Below are positions 1 to 6,014 of a stretch of 11,415 nucleotides of DNA, piece after piece. The stretch is from Opitutia bacterium UBA7441 (GTDB lineage Bacteria > Verrucomicrobiota > Verrucomicrobiia > Opitutales > Coraliomargaritaceae), in NCBI GenBank assembly GCA_002480015.1, contig DLQD01000074.1, forward strand, positions 1 to 11,415, written 5' to 3'. A program made the translations under genes and the position numbers. The stretch's first letter is position 1. Every line of letters begins with the position of its first letter. The notes beneath the pieces were generated by a model. That model searched no databases. It was not told where the DNA came from and saw only the letters and a program-made list of their open reading frames with translations.

Positions 1-918
1 GAGTCCGCGGAGTGGTATCGTATGTCTGCTGAGCAGGGAGATGATGATGCTCAATATAGCCTAGGATGGGCATACTATCACGGCAAAGGTGTTGCTCAGG
101 ATTATGGAAAGGCTTTAAAGTGGTTACGGAAGGCCGTTAAGCATGGCAATACAGGTGCTCAAAATCTCCTAGGGTATGCATATTTTAATGGTGAGGGTGT
201 TGCCCAAGATTATGTAAAAGCTTTAAAGTGGTTTCAAAAGTCTGCTGAGCAGGGTGATGCAGAAGCCCAGTGTATGATGGGGGGAGCTTATTACTATGGA
301 AGTGGAGTTGATGAGGATTATACTGAGGCTTTTAAATGGTTTCAAAAGTCAGCTGAGCAGGGCGACGATGTAGCACAGTATCACATAGGATTGTCATATG
401 ATTTCGGTAAAGGTGTTGCTCAAGACGACGTAGAATGTGTGAAGTGGTATCACATGTCCGCTGAGCAGGGAAACGCTGAAGCTCAAGAAACATTAGGAGG
501 CATCTATGCCAGCGGTGTAGGAGTTGATGAGGACCATGATGAGGCTTATAAGTGGTATCGCATGTCTGCCGATCAGGGAAACGCTGGAGCTCAATATTGC
601 GTCGGAGATTCCTTTTTAGAGTATGGTTGGATCTCGATAGACCGTCCATCCGATCACACAGAAGCCTCAAAATGGCTACGTAAAGCTGCTGAACAGGGAT
701 ACGCTAGTGCTCAAGATGCCCTAGGGCTTTTGTATTTTGAGGGCGATGGAGTCATCGAGGACTTCGTAGAAGCTTACAAGTGGTCTAATTTGGCTGCCGC
801 CCAAGGTGACAAGAGAGCTAAAGGAAGGAGAGATGATGTTACCAAAAAGATGACTATAGAGCAAATTGCAGAAGCCCAGAAGCTGTCGCGTGAGTGGCTA
901 GATAATAGGCAGGATTAA
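1..918 (+). CDS. Sel1-like repeat (SLR) protein, 5' partial
   Basis: Frame 1 is open from the first base of the window, so the gene starts upstream; the Met codon at 22 lies inside a repeat (AEWYRMSAEQGD) and is not the start. The visible 305 residues hold seven Sel1 repeats of about 36 residues with the pattern AQ..LG..Y..G.GV..D...A.KW...SAEQG. The sixth unit is degenerate: it is 40 residues long and has lost the GxGV turn (GDSFLEYGWISID). The C-terminus ends in a short cap with MTIEQIAEAQKLSREWL, as in other Sel1 proteins. Sel1 repeats form paired helices and act as protein-binding scaffolds; the partner and cellular location cannot be told because the N-terminus is missing. The gene looks richer in A+T than its neighbours, which could mean recent acquisition or repeat-driven drift. 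Family assignment is very secure; role unknown. Confidence 0.93.
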   Translation, partial: ESAEWYRMSAEQGDDDAQYSLGWAYYHGKGVAQDYGKALKWLRKAVKHGNTGAQNLLGYAYFNGEGVAQDYVKALKWFQKSAEQGDAEAQCMMGGAYYYGSGVDEDYTEAFKWFQKSAEQGDDVAQYHIGLSYDFGKGVAQDDVECVKWYHMSAEQGNAEAQETLGGIYASGVGVDEDHDEAYKWYRMSADQGNAGAQYCVGDSFLEYGWISIDRPSDHTEASKWLRKAAEQGYASAQDALGLLYFEGDGVIEDFVEAYKWSNLAAAQGDKRAKGRRDDVTKKMTIEQIAEAQKLSREWLDNRQD

Positions 919-923
919 CTAAC

Positions 924-1459
924 ATGATTAGATCTACACTCAAAGCCCTGCTCCTTGTGTTAACACTTACGGCCTCACTAGGTGCCGCTCGCCTGAACCC
1001 CGAAGCCCATTGGTCTACGGTATCATTTGCTTCGGCACTTTATTCAGCTTAGTGGGCACGATTCTCGGCGGCATCTGGGCCGATCAAAGCTGGGGGCGCT
1101 TCTGGGGCTAGGACCCCAAGGAAAACGGCGCGCTAATGATTGTAGTCATGGGAGCGATCTATCTCCACGCCCGCTGGGGCGGCATCTGTAAAGAGCGCGG
1201 CCTGATGGCGCTAGCGATTTGCGGCAACATCATTACCGCATGGTCATGGTTCGGCACAAATCTACTCGGCGTCGGCCTCCACTCCTACGGCTTTACCGAT
1301 AGCGGCTTCTATTGATTGGTCGCATTCTGGCTAAGCCAGTTGATCTACATCGCAAGCGTGCTCTTGCCTTGGCGCTACTGGCGCAGCGAATTTGGGAAAG
1401 GGAACCACCGTAAGGAGCGCAAGCGCATCTTAATCGCTGCGACTGACACCGAAACGTAA
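924..1459 (+). pseudogene. Broken cytochrome c assembly gene (CcsA/ResC/CcmF-like), C-terminal remnant
   Basis: In the frame with codons at 1067 + 3n the DNA reads GIWADQSWGRFWG, a stop (TAG at 1109), DPKENGALMIVV, then HARWGG, NIITAWSWFGTNLLGVGLHS, YGFTDSGFY, a stop (TGA at 1313) and LVAFWLSQLIYIAS, ending at TAA 1457. This is the tryptophan-rich haem-handling region (WGWDPKEN, then AWSWFGTN) of the CcsA/CcmF family, which passes haem to apocytochrome c. The first stop sits where the family has Trp; the second probably does too (the residue is less fixed), so both look like G-to-A changes of TGG. An ATG at 924 in another frame opens a signal-peptide-like stretch (MIRSTLKALLLVLTLTASLG) that ends at 1052. 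I infer it is the original N-terminus joined to the C-terminal part by a large internal deletion, but it could be an unrelated truncated gene. Intact homologues are several times longer. Starts 5 bp after the Sel1 gene. Confidence 0.85.
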
Positions 1460-1466
1460 GCGGGCA

Positions 1467-2393
1467 TTAAAGAATATCCAAATCAATCAAAATGCTATCC
1501 GCGGGCCGAGAGAATACGGATGAAAAGATGGATCTATTGAATTCAATCCTGCCATATTTGACCCAGTCACGAGGTTTGCCGTCGACTAATATCTGATAGG
1601 CCATTGATAGAGGATCAGATGCACTCGCATCCAACGAATCGAAGTCGATGCCCACTTCTAAGAGGGCACCTTCATTATCTGTGAGCTGAGCGCGTCGGTG
1701 GAGCTCCCGATACGTCTGCCTATCTATGTAATGATACATGGTAATCGGCAACAATCCATAGCTACGCACCACAGCACATTCCCGCCCACGCCACACTTCC
1801 GAGGGCATTAATTCCAACACCGCATCCAAGCCCTTCTCCTGTGCTGTAAGCGAGCGATAAGACCAGGGCAGATGCAAGAGAGAGGCCTCCATCATTCCAA
1901 TTTTTACAAAAAGCATATCCGCATGTATTTGCTCACGATATTGAGTTCCGTTTTCCTTAAGCCATAGCTGGCTACCATCATAGCCAGACTCGATAATAAT
2001 ACCTAATGCAGGGTAAGTCGTCCTCATCTTGTAGGAACTGGGGGCGCGCGCTTTAAGGACGACTTCTCGCTCCGCATTTCCACCAAAAGTGCCTACCGCG
2101 ATAAAATCACTCACCTCATCCAATTGCGTGACCCTAATATGGTCTTCTAATAATCGCTCTAAAGGAGAGAGTGCCTCATAGTTAATCATGCGCGCGGCCT
2201 TGGCCTCAGTTTCAGGCGGCGCCTCTACAGGGTCCAACACCACTGCTCCACGGCTCTCGGAGATGACGCGATAAGCAACGCCGCCCAAAACGCAGCTAAG
2301 AATCAAGAAGCATACGAGACTGGTATACACCTTCCACTTTAGAACGGGATACCCTAGGATAGTAAGATATCTCCAGGATTTGAGTCTGGCCAT
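1467..2393 (-). CDS. Membrane-anchored hypothetical protein, possible LolA-like fold
   Basis: A 308-residue protein of unrecognised family. It has a basic N-terminus, one hydrophobic segment at about residues 24-46 (VYTSLVCFLILSCVLGGVAY) followed by a Pro/Glu-rich linker, so the rest should lie outside the cytoplasmic membrane. From about residue 105 the pattern KARAPSSYKMRTTYPALGI, then GYDGSQLWLKENG, resembles the start of LolA/outer-membrane-lipoprotein-sorting domains, where strands of 'P..+.R' and 'YDG..W' type build an open beta barrel; a later stretch has a lipid-carrier-like 'MYHYIDRQTYRELHRRAQ'. This is a pattern match by eye and weak. The gene is intact although broken genes lie on both sides; it converges with the cytochrome remnant, with 7 bp between the two stops. 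No clear ribosome binding site precedes the ATG (GTTCACC only). An A+T-rich stretch 15-45 bp upstream with TAATAC and TATACC could hold its promoter. Confidence 0.75.
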   Translation of the reverse strand: MARLKSWRYLTILGYPVLKWKVYTSLVCFLILSCVLGGVAYRVISESRGAVVLDPVEAPPETEAKAARMINYEALSPLERLLEDHIRVTQLDEVSDFIAVGTFGGNAEREVVLKARAPSSYKMRTTYPALGIIIESGYDGSQLWLKENGTQYREQIHADMLFVKIGMMEASLLHLPWSYRSLTAQEKGLDAVLELMPSEVWRGRECAVVRSYGLLPITMYHYIDRQTYRELHRRAQLTDNEGALLEVGIDFDSLDASASDPLSMAYQILVDGKPRDWVKYGRIEFNRSIFSSVFSRPADSILIDLDIL

Positions 2394-2560
2394 GGTGAAC
2401 GTAGAAAAGGGTATAGTGTATTAAACGAAAAATTCTAGCACTAACACAGGATTCTCACCGTGAAAAGGAACAAAAGCGCAAAAATATGAAGCCTGTTGCG
2501 CGGCCGTGTTAAAACAGCCCTAGGCAGTGTCTGGAAATAATGGCAAAGCTGGCTTATGAG
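2394..2560. other. Intergenic, no gene seen
   Basis: Between the start of the membrane-anchored hypothetical gene and the recombinase remnant I see no coding sequence. It is A+T-rich next to the hypothetical gene, consistent with that gene's promoter, and contains a weak 5-bp stem around 2491-2516 (CTGTT ... AACAG). Confidence 0.5.
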
Positions 2561-2740
2561 CTATGCTTTGGAGTGAGCTTGCTTATGCGCTTCCTTCAAT
2601 CGGGCAATTGAAACATGCGTATAAATTTGTGTGGTCGAGAGATTAGCGTGGCCCAGTAGCTCTTGAACGGCGCCCTCATCGAGCATGTGAGTGGCAAAGG
2701 AGTGGCGCTCAACCCTCACCCCCAATGCCACCCCGGCGGC
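2561..2740 (-). pseudogene. Tyrosine recombinase XerC/XerD C-terminal remnant
   Basis: The minus strand, ending at TAG 2561-2563, encodes ALGVRVERHSFATHMLDEG, AVQELLGHANLSTTQIYTHV and SIARLKEAHKQAHSKA. This is the catalytic C-terminus of XerC/XerD site-specific recombinases, which resolve chromosome dimers: the RHSFATHML box, the LGHANLSTTQ box and the YTHV tyrosine are all present. Compared with the family, two pieces are missing, each of about four codons: one before RHSF (removing the His of the HxLRH motif) and one between EGA and VQELLGH (family: EGADLRxVQELLGH). Upstream the frame runs without family resemblance to a stop near 2771. Nothing of the N-terminal domain or the first catalytic Arg is seen. 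It must be inactive. An intact Xer gene is presumably elsewhere in the genome. The ends of the remnant are approximate at the high-coordinate side. Confidence 0.85.
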
Positions 2741-2914
2741 TAGCGACGCCCAAAAGCAAATTCCTATTAGTTAATTTTTTCGGCGCATGTATATATACTG
2801 TCCGGCTCGACCCGATAAACTGGTAAGACCCGACCGGCACGGACCGCCTAGGCCAGCGAGCGCGATCGAAAACGCGCAGGTCGCGCTAGAACCAAACACA
2901 GTGCACGCCTTCGC
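2741..2914. other. Intergenic after the FGE operon, with an A+T-rich palindrome
   Basis: No gene is supported here. At 2789-2798 there is a perfect 10-bp palindrome GTATATATAC beside an A+T-rich run (TTAATTTTTT), a composition break relative to the G+C-rich DNA on its right. From 2799 the arms GTCCG and CGGAC (about 40 bp apart) enclose two near-copies of GACCCGA; it could fold after the end of the DUF2256 gene, but it has no T-tract and I do not call it a terminator. The break may mark the edge of the rearrangement that left the recombinase remnant. Confidence 0.4.
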
Positions 2915-3073
2915 TCATACCGTCGACCGCCTCCGTCGGCAGCGCTCGGAGCAATAGCGCACCGAGTCCCAGCAATTCGCCCATTTCTTGCGCCAGTTGA
3001 AGGGCCGCTCACAGACTGGACAGACTTTTTCTGGCAACTTGGACTTGGCGACGGTTTTACCTCGAATACGCAT
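2915..3073 (-). CDS. DUF2256 family small zinc-finger-like protein
   Basis: A 52-residue protein: MRIRGKTVAKSKLPEKVCPV followed by CERPFNWRKKWANCWDSVRY and CSERCRRRRSTV. It matches the DUF2256 family almost end to end: KVCPVC, the invariant-looking PFxWRKKWxxxWDxVRYCSExCRR core, and a basic tail. Cys18, Cys21, Cys41 and Cys45 are placed to bind one zinc ion; Cys34 is extra. Function of the family is not known; the basic, aromatic core would suit nucleic-acid or protein binding (inference). The ATG at 3071-3073 lies 45 bp past the stop of the FAD enzyme gene and the two are probably co-transcribed. No good ribosome binding site is visible. The gene is short enough to be missed by automatic callers, and a longer open frame over the same DNA (2848-3111) has no family resemblance and is rejected. 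Confidence 0.88.
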   Translation of the reverse strand: MRIRGKTVAKSKLPEKVCPVCERPFNWRKKWANCWDSVRYCSERCRRRRSTV

Positions 3074-3118
3074 GCAGGAAACAGATCGAGATCAGCGACA
3101 AATCCTTTCACGAATCCT

Positions 3119-4396
3119 TCAACGCACCCGCCCGCGCTCTGCGATGAGACAAGCAGCGACCTGCTTGCCCGAAATCACCGCGCCCTCGATCGACGATGTG
3201 CTTAAATAATCACCGCAGATAAAAGTGTCGCCCTGTCGGCGGTAGGGATTCAACCGGGCGCGTCGGTTCATCACGGGCGCTTGCTCTGGCAGCGCACGAG
3301 GGATCTGGTCCGTGCGCAGGTGTTCCCAATCGACCACCTGCACACCAAACCAGTCCTGCAACTCTTTCTTCAGCACCCCCGGAAGATCCTCCAACTCGGG
3401 CAGCCCCAATACCGAAACGGAAACCAGCGCACGACCATCGCTGGAATATTCCGGCGCCACATCGGTCAATACACAGACATTGTTCACTAAGCCCTTAGCA
3501 CGACCGTTCAAACAGATAATTGCCTCGTCCACAGGAGAGGTCTTCGCCGCAAAATACACATTCGTAACCTTCCGCCACTTTGGCTCCGGAACCTCGATGC
3601 CGGGCAGCAAGGCACGCGCAGCCGTGCCATCGGTCGCAATGACAACCGCCGAACCCTCTAGGCATTCTCCGGTCACCAGGCGCACGCTAGTGGCATCGAT
3701 TCGCTCCACGGGAATTTGCAAGGATACGGCACCCTCGGGTAACCTTGCCGCAAGCTGTTTTGGTATGGCTCCCATACCGGTAGACGGAAGCGTCGCACTG
3801 CCCATACCGAACATCTTAAAGGTGAATTCAAACATGCGGCTCGAGGTCTGCAATTCGCGCTCAAGAAAGATGCCACCATAAAACGAACGGAAGAAGCACT
3901 CGATGATCTCGTCGGAGAAGCCCGCGCGATTGAGATATGCTTCAGTACTCAGATCTTGGCGCTGGACGATCGCGTCCAAAGAACTTCGCAAAATACGGCG
4001 CCGCATCCAAGCCACCCGAAGTTTATCAGCAAACGAACCGATTGGTGCCTGGAGACTTGCCCGCGCAGCAAGCGGTCGACGGAAGACATCCATTAAGCGA
4101 TGCAAGCCTGAATCCTTGTAAACCAGCGCACCCGGCTCGAAAGAACGCAGATTCAGCGCATCCAGATCCAGCAGCTTCCCGGTCTCCGGATACGCATCCA
4201 GATAGACTTGGAAGCCGCGATCCAGCCGAAAGCCATCGACCACATCAGTGCGCACGCGTCCACCGACACCATCACTGGCTTCCAGAACACGCACCGAGAT
4301 ACCCGCCGCATGCAAATGCACCGCACAGGAAAGGCCTGCCATGCCCGCACCGATAATGACAACCGGAAGGTCTCTCTGTTCTTCACTCAGGTTCAT
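3119..4396 (-). CDS. FAD-dependent amine oxidase / protoporphyrinogen-oxidase-like enzyme
   Basis: A 425-residue flavoprotein of the amine oxidase/protoporphyrinogen oxidase/phytoene desaturase superfamily. Residues 13-21 (VIIGAGMAG) form the dinucleotide-binding turn, Glu39 (VLEA) would bind the FAD ribose, and GGRVRTD at 45-51 is the family's second motif. The C-terminus has FICGDYLSTSSIEGAVISGK, the motif that closes over the flavin. The size fits. Substrate is not readable; relatives oxidise amines, porphyrinogens or carotenoid precursors, and 'FAD-dependent oxidoreductase' is the safe name. I start it at ATG 4396, which has AAGGA eight bases upstream and overlaps the FGE gene by 14 bp, as expected for coupled translation. 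The open frame extends to 4453, but that part has no family resemblance and would overlap by 71 bp. It sits between the FGE homologue and DUF2256 in one apparent operon. Cytoplasmic: no signal peptide precedes the FAD motif. Confidence 0.9.
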   Translation of the reverse strand: MNLSEEQRDLPVVIIGAGMAGLSCAVHLHAAGISVRVLEASDGVGGRVRTDVVDGFRLDRGFQVYLDAYPETGKLLDLDALNLRSFEPGALVYKDSGLHRLMDVFRRPLAARASLQAPIGSFADKLRVAWMRRRILRSSLDAIVQRQDLSTEAYLNRAGFSDEIIECFFRSFYGGIFLERELQTSSRMFEFTFKMFGMGSATLPSTGMGAIPKQLAARLPEGAVSLQIPVERIDATSVRLVTGECLEGSAVVIATDGTAARALLPGIEVPEPKWRKVTNVYFAAKTSPVDEAIICLNGRAKGLVNNVCVLTDVAPEYSSDGRALVSVSVLGLPELEDLPGVLKKELQDWFGVQVVDWEHLRTDQIPRALPEQAPVMNRRARLNPYRRQGDTFICGDYLSTSSIEGAVISGKQVAACLIAERGRVR

Positions 4397-5516
4397 CGAT
4401 CGCATCCTTGGCACAGCGAAAGCCAGTGTGGTTCGCAGGTGAATCCTTTTCAAAGGACTGGCGGGAGCCCGGCTGGTAGCCGCGACACCAACTGTCTGAA
4501 CACAGAAACGATCCCCCGCGCGTTACATAGATAGGCACGCGCTGGCCCAACGGCGCGAGAAATTGAGCACTCGGACCTTTTGGATTCTCGATCACCTTGC
4601 CCGCCCGCATCTGGTAGGTTTGCGGATGGAAGCGATCGGCGACAATTTCCCAGACATTGCCGGAAATATCGTAGAGCCCATACGCATTGGGCGGAAAACT
4701 CTTGACCGGTGCCGTCATCACAAAGCCATCCTCCGCGGTATTTTCGTAGGGCCACACACCCTGCCAAATATTTGCCATCCAGTGCCCCTCACCCTCCGGC
4801 GCGAAATCGGAGCCCCAAGCATAGGGTTTGCGGACCAGTCCACCGCGCGCCGCACGTTCCCACTCAGCCTCAGTTGGCAAGCGCTTGCCCGCCCATTTCG
4901 CATAGGCCGCCGCATCCTCCGCGCTGACATTGACCACCGGGTGATTCTCACGACCGACCCAGGTCGAACCCGGCCCCTCGGGCGCGCGCCAATTCGCACC
5001 GGGGATGACACGCCACCACTGGGTATAGTCAAATTCGCTGTAAATCTCAGACTCAGGCAGTGCAAAAACGATCGAGCCGGCAGTCTCGCCAAAGCTTGAG
5101 GCTTCTTTGATTCGTTTGATCTGATCCAGCACCGCCTCTTTCTCACGTCCGCTTAGCTGTGGTAGGTAAGCCTTCAACTCACGAATCTGCGCGTCCGCCG
5201 CGGCTGTCATTTGCTCTATGAATGCTGGCGGAAGGGGTCGTTCCGCTAGGGTCACGTAGCCGGTAGCTTCAACAAATTCCGCAAACTGCGCATTGGTCAC
5301 CTCCGTTGCATCCATCCAGAACGCATCGACCGATACTTCGTGTATGGGATAGGACGTCCCATGCGACTGAGAACCACCCCCCATCAAACCCGGGTCTCCC
5401 CCCATTTCAAAGCGCCCGCCGGGGATGAGCACCATCCCCTCGGGCGAGGTATGGCCAAACAGCATAGCCGCGCAAACCAGGCTGAGCGTCAGCGCAAGTG
5501 ATCGAAAAATTTTCAT
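4383..5516 (-). CDS. Exported formylglycine-generating enzyme (SUMF1/FGE) family protein
   Basis: A 377-residue protein with a signal peptide (MKIFRSLALTLSLVCAAMLF, residues 1-20). The mature part is a full FGE-sulfatase domain: MVLIPGGRFEMG (28-39), EVSVDAFWMDATEVTNAQF (60-78), HPVVNVSAEDAAAYAKWAG (192-210), KRLPTEAEWERAARGG (211-226), YGLYDISGNVWE (279-290), TRGGSF (332-337), and HTGFRC near the end. True FGE uses two cysteines spaced C-x4-C to bind copper and oxidise a sulfatase Cys to formylglycine; here Cys339 and Cys344 (FLCSDSWC) have exactly that spacing, unlike most SUMF1-domain proteins that are not enzymes. A helical, charged insert at about residues 97-140 is unusual. The frame also opens at ATG 5528 (MLVS), but MKIF gives the cleaner signal peptide. 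First gene of a minus-strand cluster; its stop overlaps the FAD enzyme start. No sulfatase gene is in the window. Confidence 0.9.
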   Translation of the reverse strand: MKIFRSLALTLSLVCAAMLFGHTSPEGMVLIPGGRFEMGGDPGLMGGGSQSHGTSYPIHEVSVDAFWMDATEVTNAQFAEFVEATGYVTLAERPLPPAFIEQMTAAADAQIRELKAYLPQLSGREKEAVLDQIKRIKEASSFGETAGSIVFALPESEIYSEFDYTQWWRVIPGANWRAPEGPGSTWVGRENHPVVNVSAEDAAAYAKWAGKRLPTEAEWERAARGGLVRKPYAWGSDFAPEGEGHWMANIWQGVWPYENTAEDGFVMTAPVKSFPPNAYGLYDISGNVWEIVADRFHPQTYQMRAGKVIENPKGPSAQFLAPLGQRVPIYVTRGGSFLCSDSWCRGYQPGSRQSFEKDSPANHTGFRCAKDAIDEPE

Positions 5517-5572
5517 AGATACGAGCATATATACAATACGGGGCCGACTGAAGCCCTTAAGGCCGATTAAGG

Positions 5573-5601
5573 AGAATACCCTTTCATCGCAAAAATCGCA
5601 A
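5573..5601 (-). promoter_or_regulatory. Predicted sigma-70-type promoter of the FGE operon
   Basis: On the minus strand TTGCGA (5601-5596) and TATTCT (5578-5573) are 17 bp apart, a good match to -35/-10 boxes. Transcription would start near 5566 and leave a leader of about 50 bases before ATG 5516. Sequence match only. Confidence 0.4.
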
Positions 5602-5646
5602 CCGTATCAATAAAGCCCGAACTGTTCTAGCTTAAAGCCCCCGAGC

Positions 5647-5831
5647 TGGAGCCGAAGATCGGATTTGTCACACGAAGCGAGGCGTAGTGCCACCGAAGGT
5701 GACCACCAGAGACCTTACCTACATTCCTCGCGTCGTCGGTTTAAAGCGGATCGTAGGCGTGGCCCACTTAGCTCTACGAGCTACGAGGGGCACTCCAAGT
5801 TGCATCGCCGCTTATGCGTGGGGAACTTAGA
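5647..5831 (-). repeat. tRNA-Thr-like tandem unit 1 (degenerate, interrupted)
   Basis: A 185-bp unit about 95% identical to the unit at 5832-6014. Its left end is the 3' end of the tRNA-Thr gene, antisense on the plus strand: TGGAGCCGAAGATCGGATTT is identical to the genuine tRNA (CCA end, acceptor 3' strand and T-stem 3' strand). The T arm is then replaced by a 37-bp palindromic element (5667-5703). Farther on, a D-arm-like piece (GCTCTAC-GAGCTAC) matches the tRNA with a 5-base deletion in the D loop. An inverted repeat (TCCAAGTT at 5794, AACTTAGA at 5824, one mismatch) closes the unit. It cannot form a tRNA. An 87-codon open frame over both units is an accident of the repeat. Confidence 0.85.
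5667..5703. repeat. 37-bp palindromic element, copy 1
   Basis: The element has inverted ends GTCAC/GTGAC and an inner hairpin CACC-GAA-GGTG. It contains GAGGCGTAG (5679-5687), also present in the 95-bp repeats. It sits exactly where the T-arm 5' strand of the tRNA copy should be. It is identical to the second copy. Confidence 0.7.
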
Positions 5832-5851
5832 TGGAGCCGAAGATCGGATTT

Positions 5852-5888
5852 GTCACACGAAGCGAGGCGTAGTGCCACCGAAGGTGAC
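5852..5888. repeat. 37-bp palindromic element, copy 2
   Basis: Identical in sequence and in position within its unit to the copy at 5667-5703, so the insertion came before the duplication of the unit (or both were made uniform by recombination). Confidence 0.7.
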
Positions 5889-5976
5889 CACCAGAGACCT
5901 ACCTTCATTCCTAGCGTCGTCGGTTTGAAGCGGATCGTAGGCGTGCCCACTTAGCTCTACGAGCTACGAGGGGCAC

Positions 5977-6014
5977 TCCAAGTTGCATCGCCGCTTATGC
6001 GTGGGGAACTTGGA
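5977..6014 (-). terminator. Hairpin directly after tRNA-Thr
   Basis: Read on the tRNA strand, an 8-bp perfect stem (TCCAAGTT/AACTTGGA) starts at the base after CCA, with an inner GCAT/ATGC pairing. It lacks a U-tract, so it is more likely a transcript-end or processing structure than a classical terminator. Confidence 0.4.

Larger units (their letters stand above)
5832..6014 (-). repeat. tRNA-Thr-like tandem unit 2 (degenerate, interrupted)
   Basis: This 183-bp copy is closer to the real tRNA than unit 1. Plus-strand order: tRNA 3' end (TGGAGCCGAAGATCGGATTT), the 37-bp palindromic element (5852-5888), GACCTAC then TCATT matching the tRNA variable region and anticodon-stem strand, an inserted stretch holding GTCGTCGGTT...GATC (an inverted, imperfect copy of the T arm, 17 of 21 bases), then GCTCTAC-GAGCTAC from the D arm. 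The pieces keep the order of the tRNA gene, so this looks like an old tRNA duplicate broken by insertions. It ends in a perfect 8-bp inverted repeat (TCCAAGTT 5977-5984, AACTTGGA 6007-6014) that abuts the CCA end of the real tRNA. Confidence 0.85.

Noticed and set aside
1109..1315. Stop codons in the cytochrome c assembly gene as recoded Trp or special amino acids
   Set aside because: Two different stops (TAG, TGA) replace Trp here, both are used as normal stops by intact genes in the window, and the gene also lacks most of its length.
2799..2845. Rho-independent terminator after the FGE operon
   Set aside because: Only a 5-bp outer stem with a long interior and no T-tract.
2848..3111. An 87-codon minus-strand open frame over the DUF2256 gene
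   Set aside because: Its protein is low-complexity with no motif, whereas the other frame gives an end-to-end DUF2256 match.
4397..4453. Longer start for the FAD enzyme
   Set aside because: It would add 19 residues without family resemblance inside the FGE coding region; ATG 4396 has AAGGA at good spacing.
5665..5928. An 87-codon plus-strand open frame across the tRNA-like units
   Set aside because: It runs through both repeat units in different frames and through antisense tRNA sequence; no protein features.
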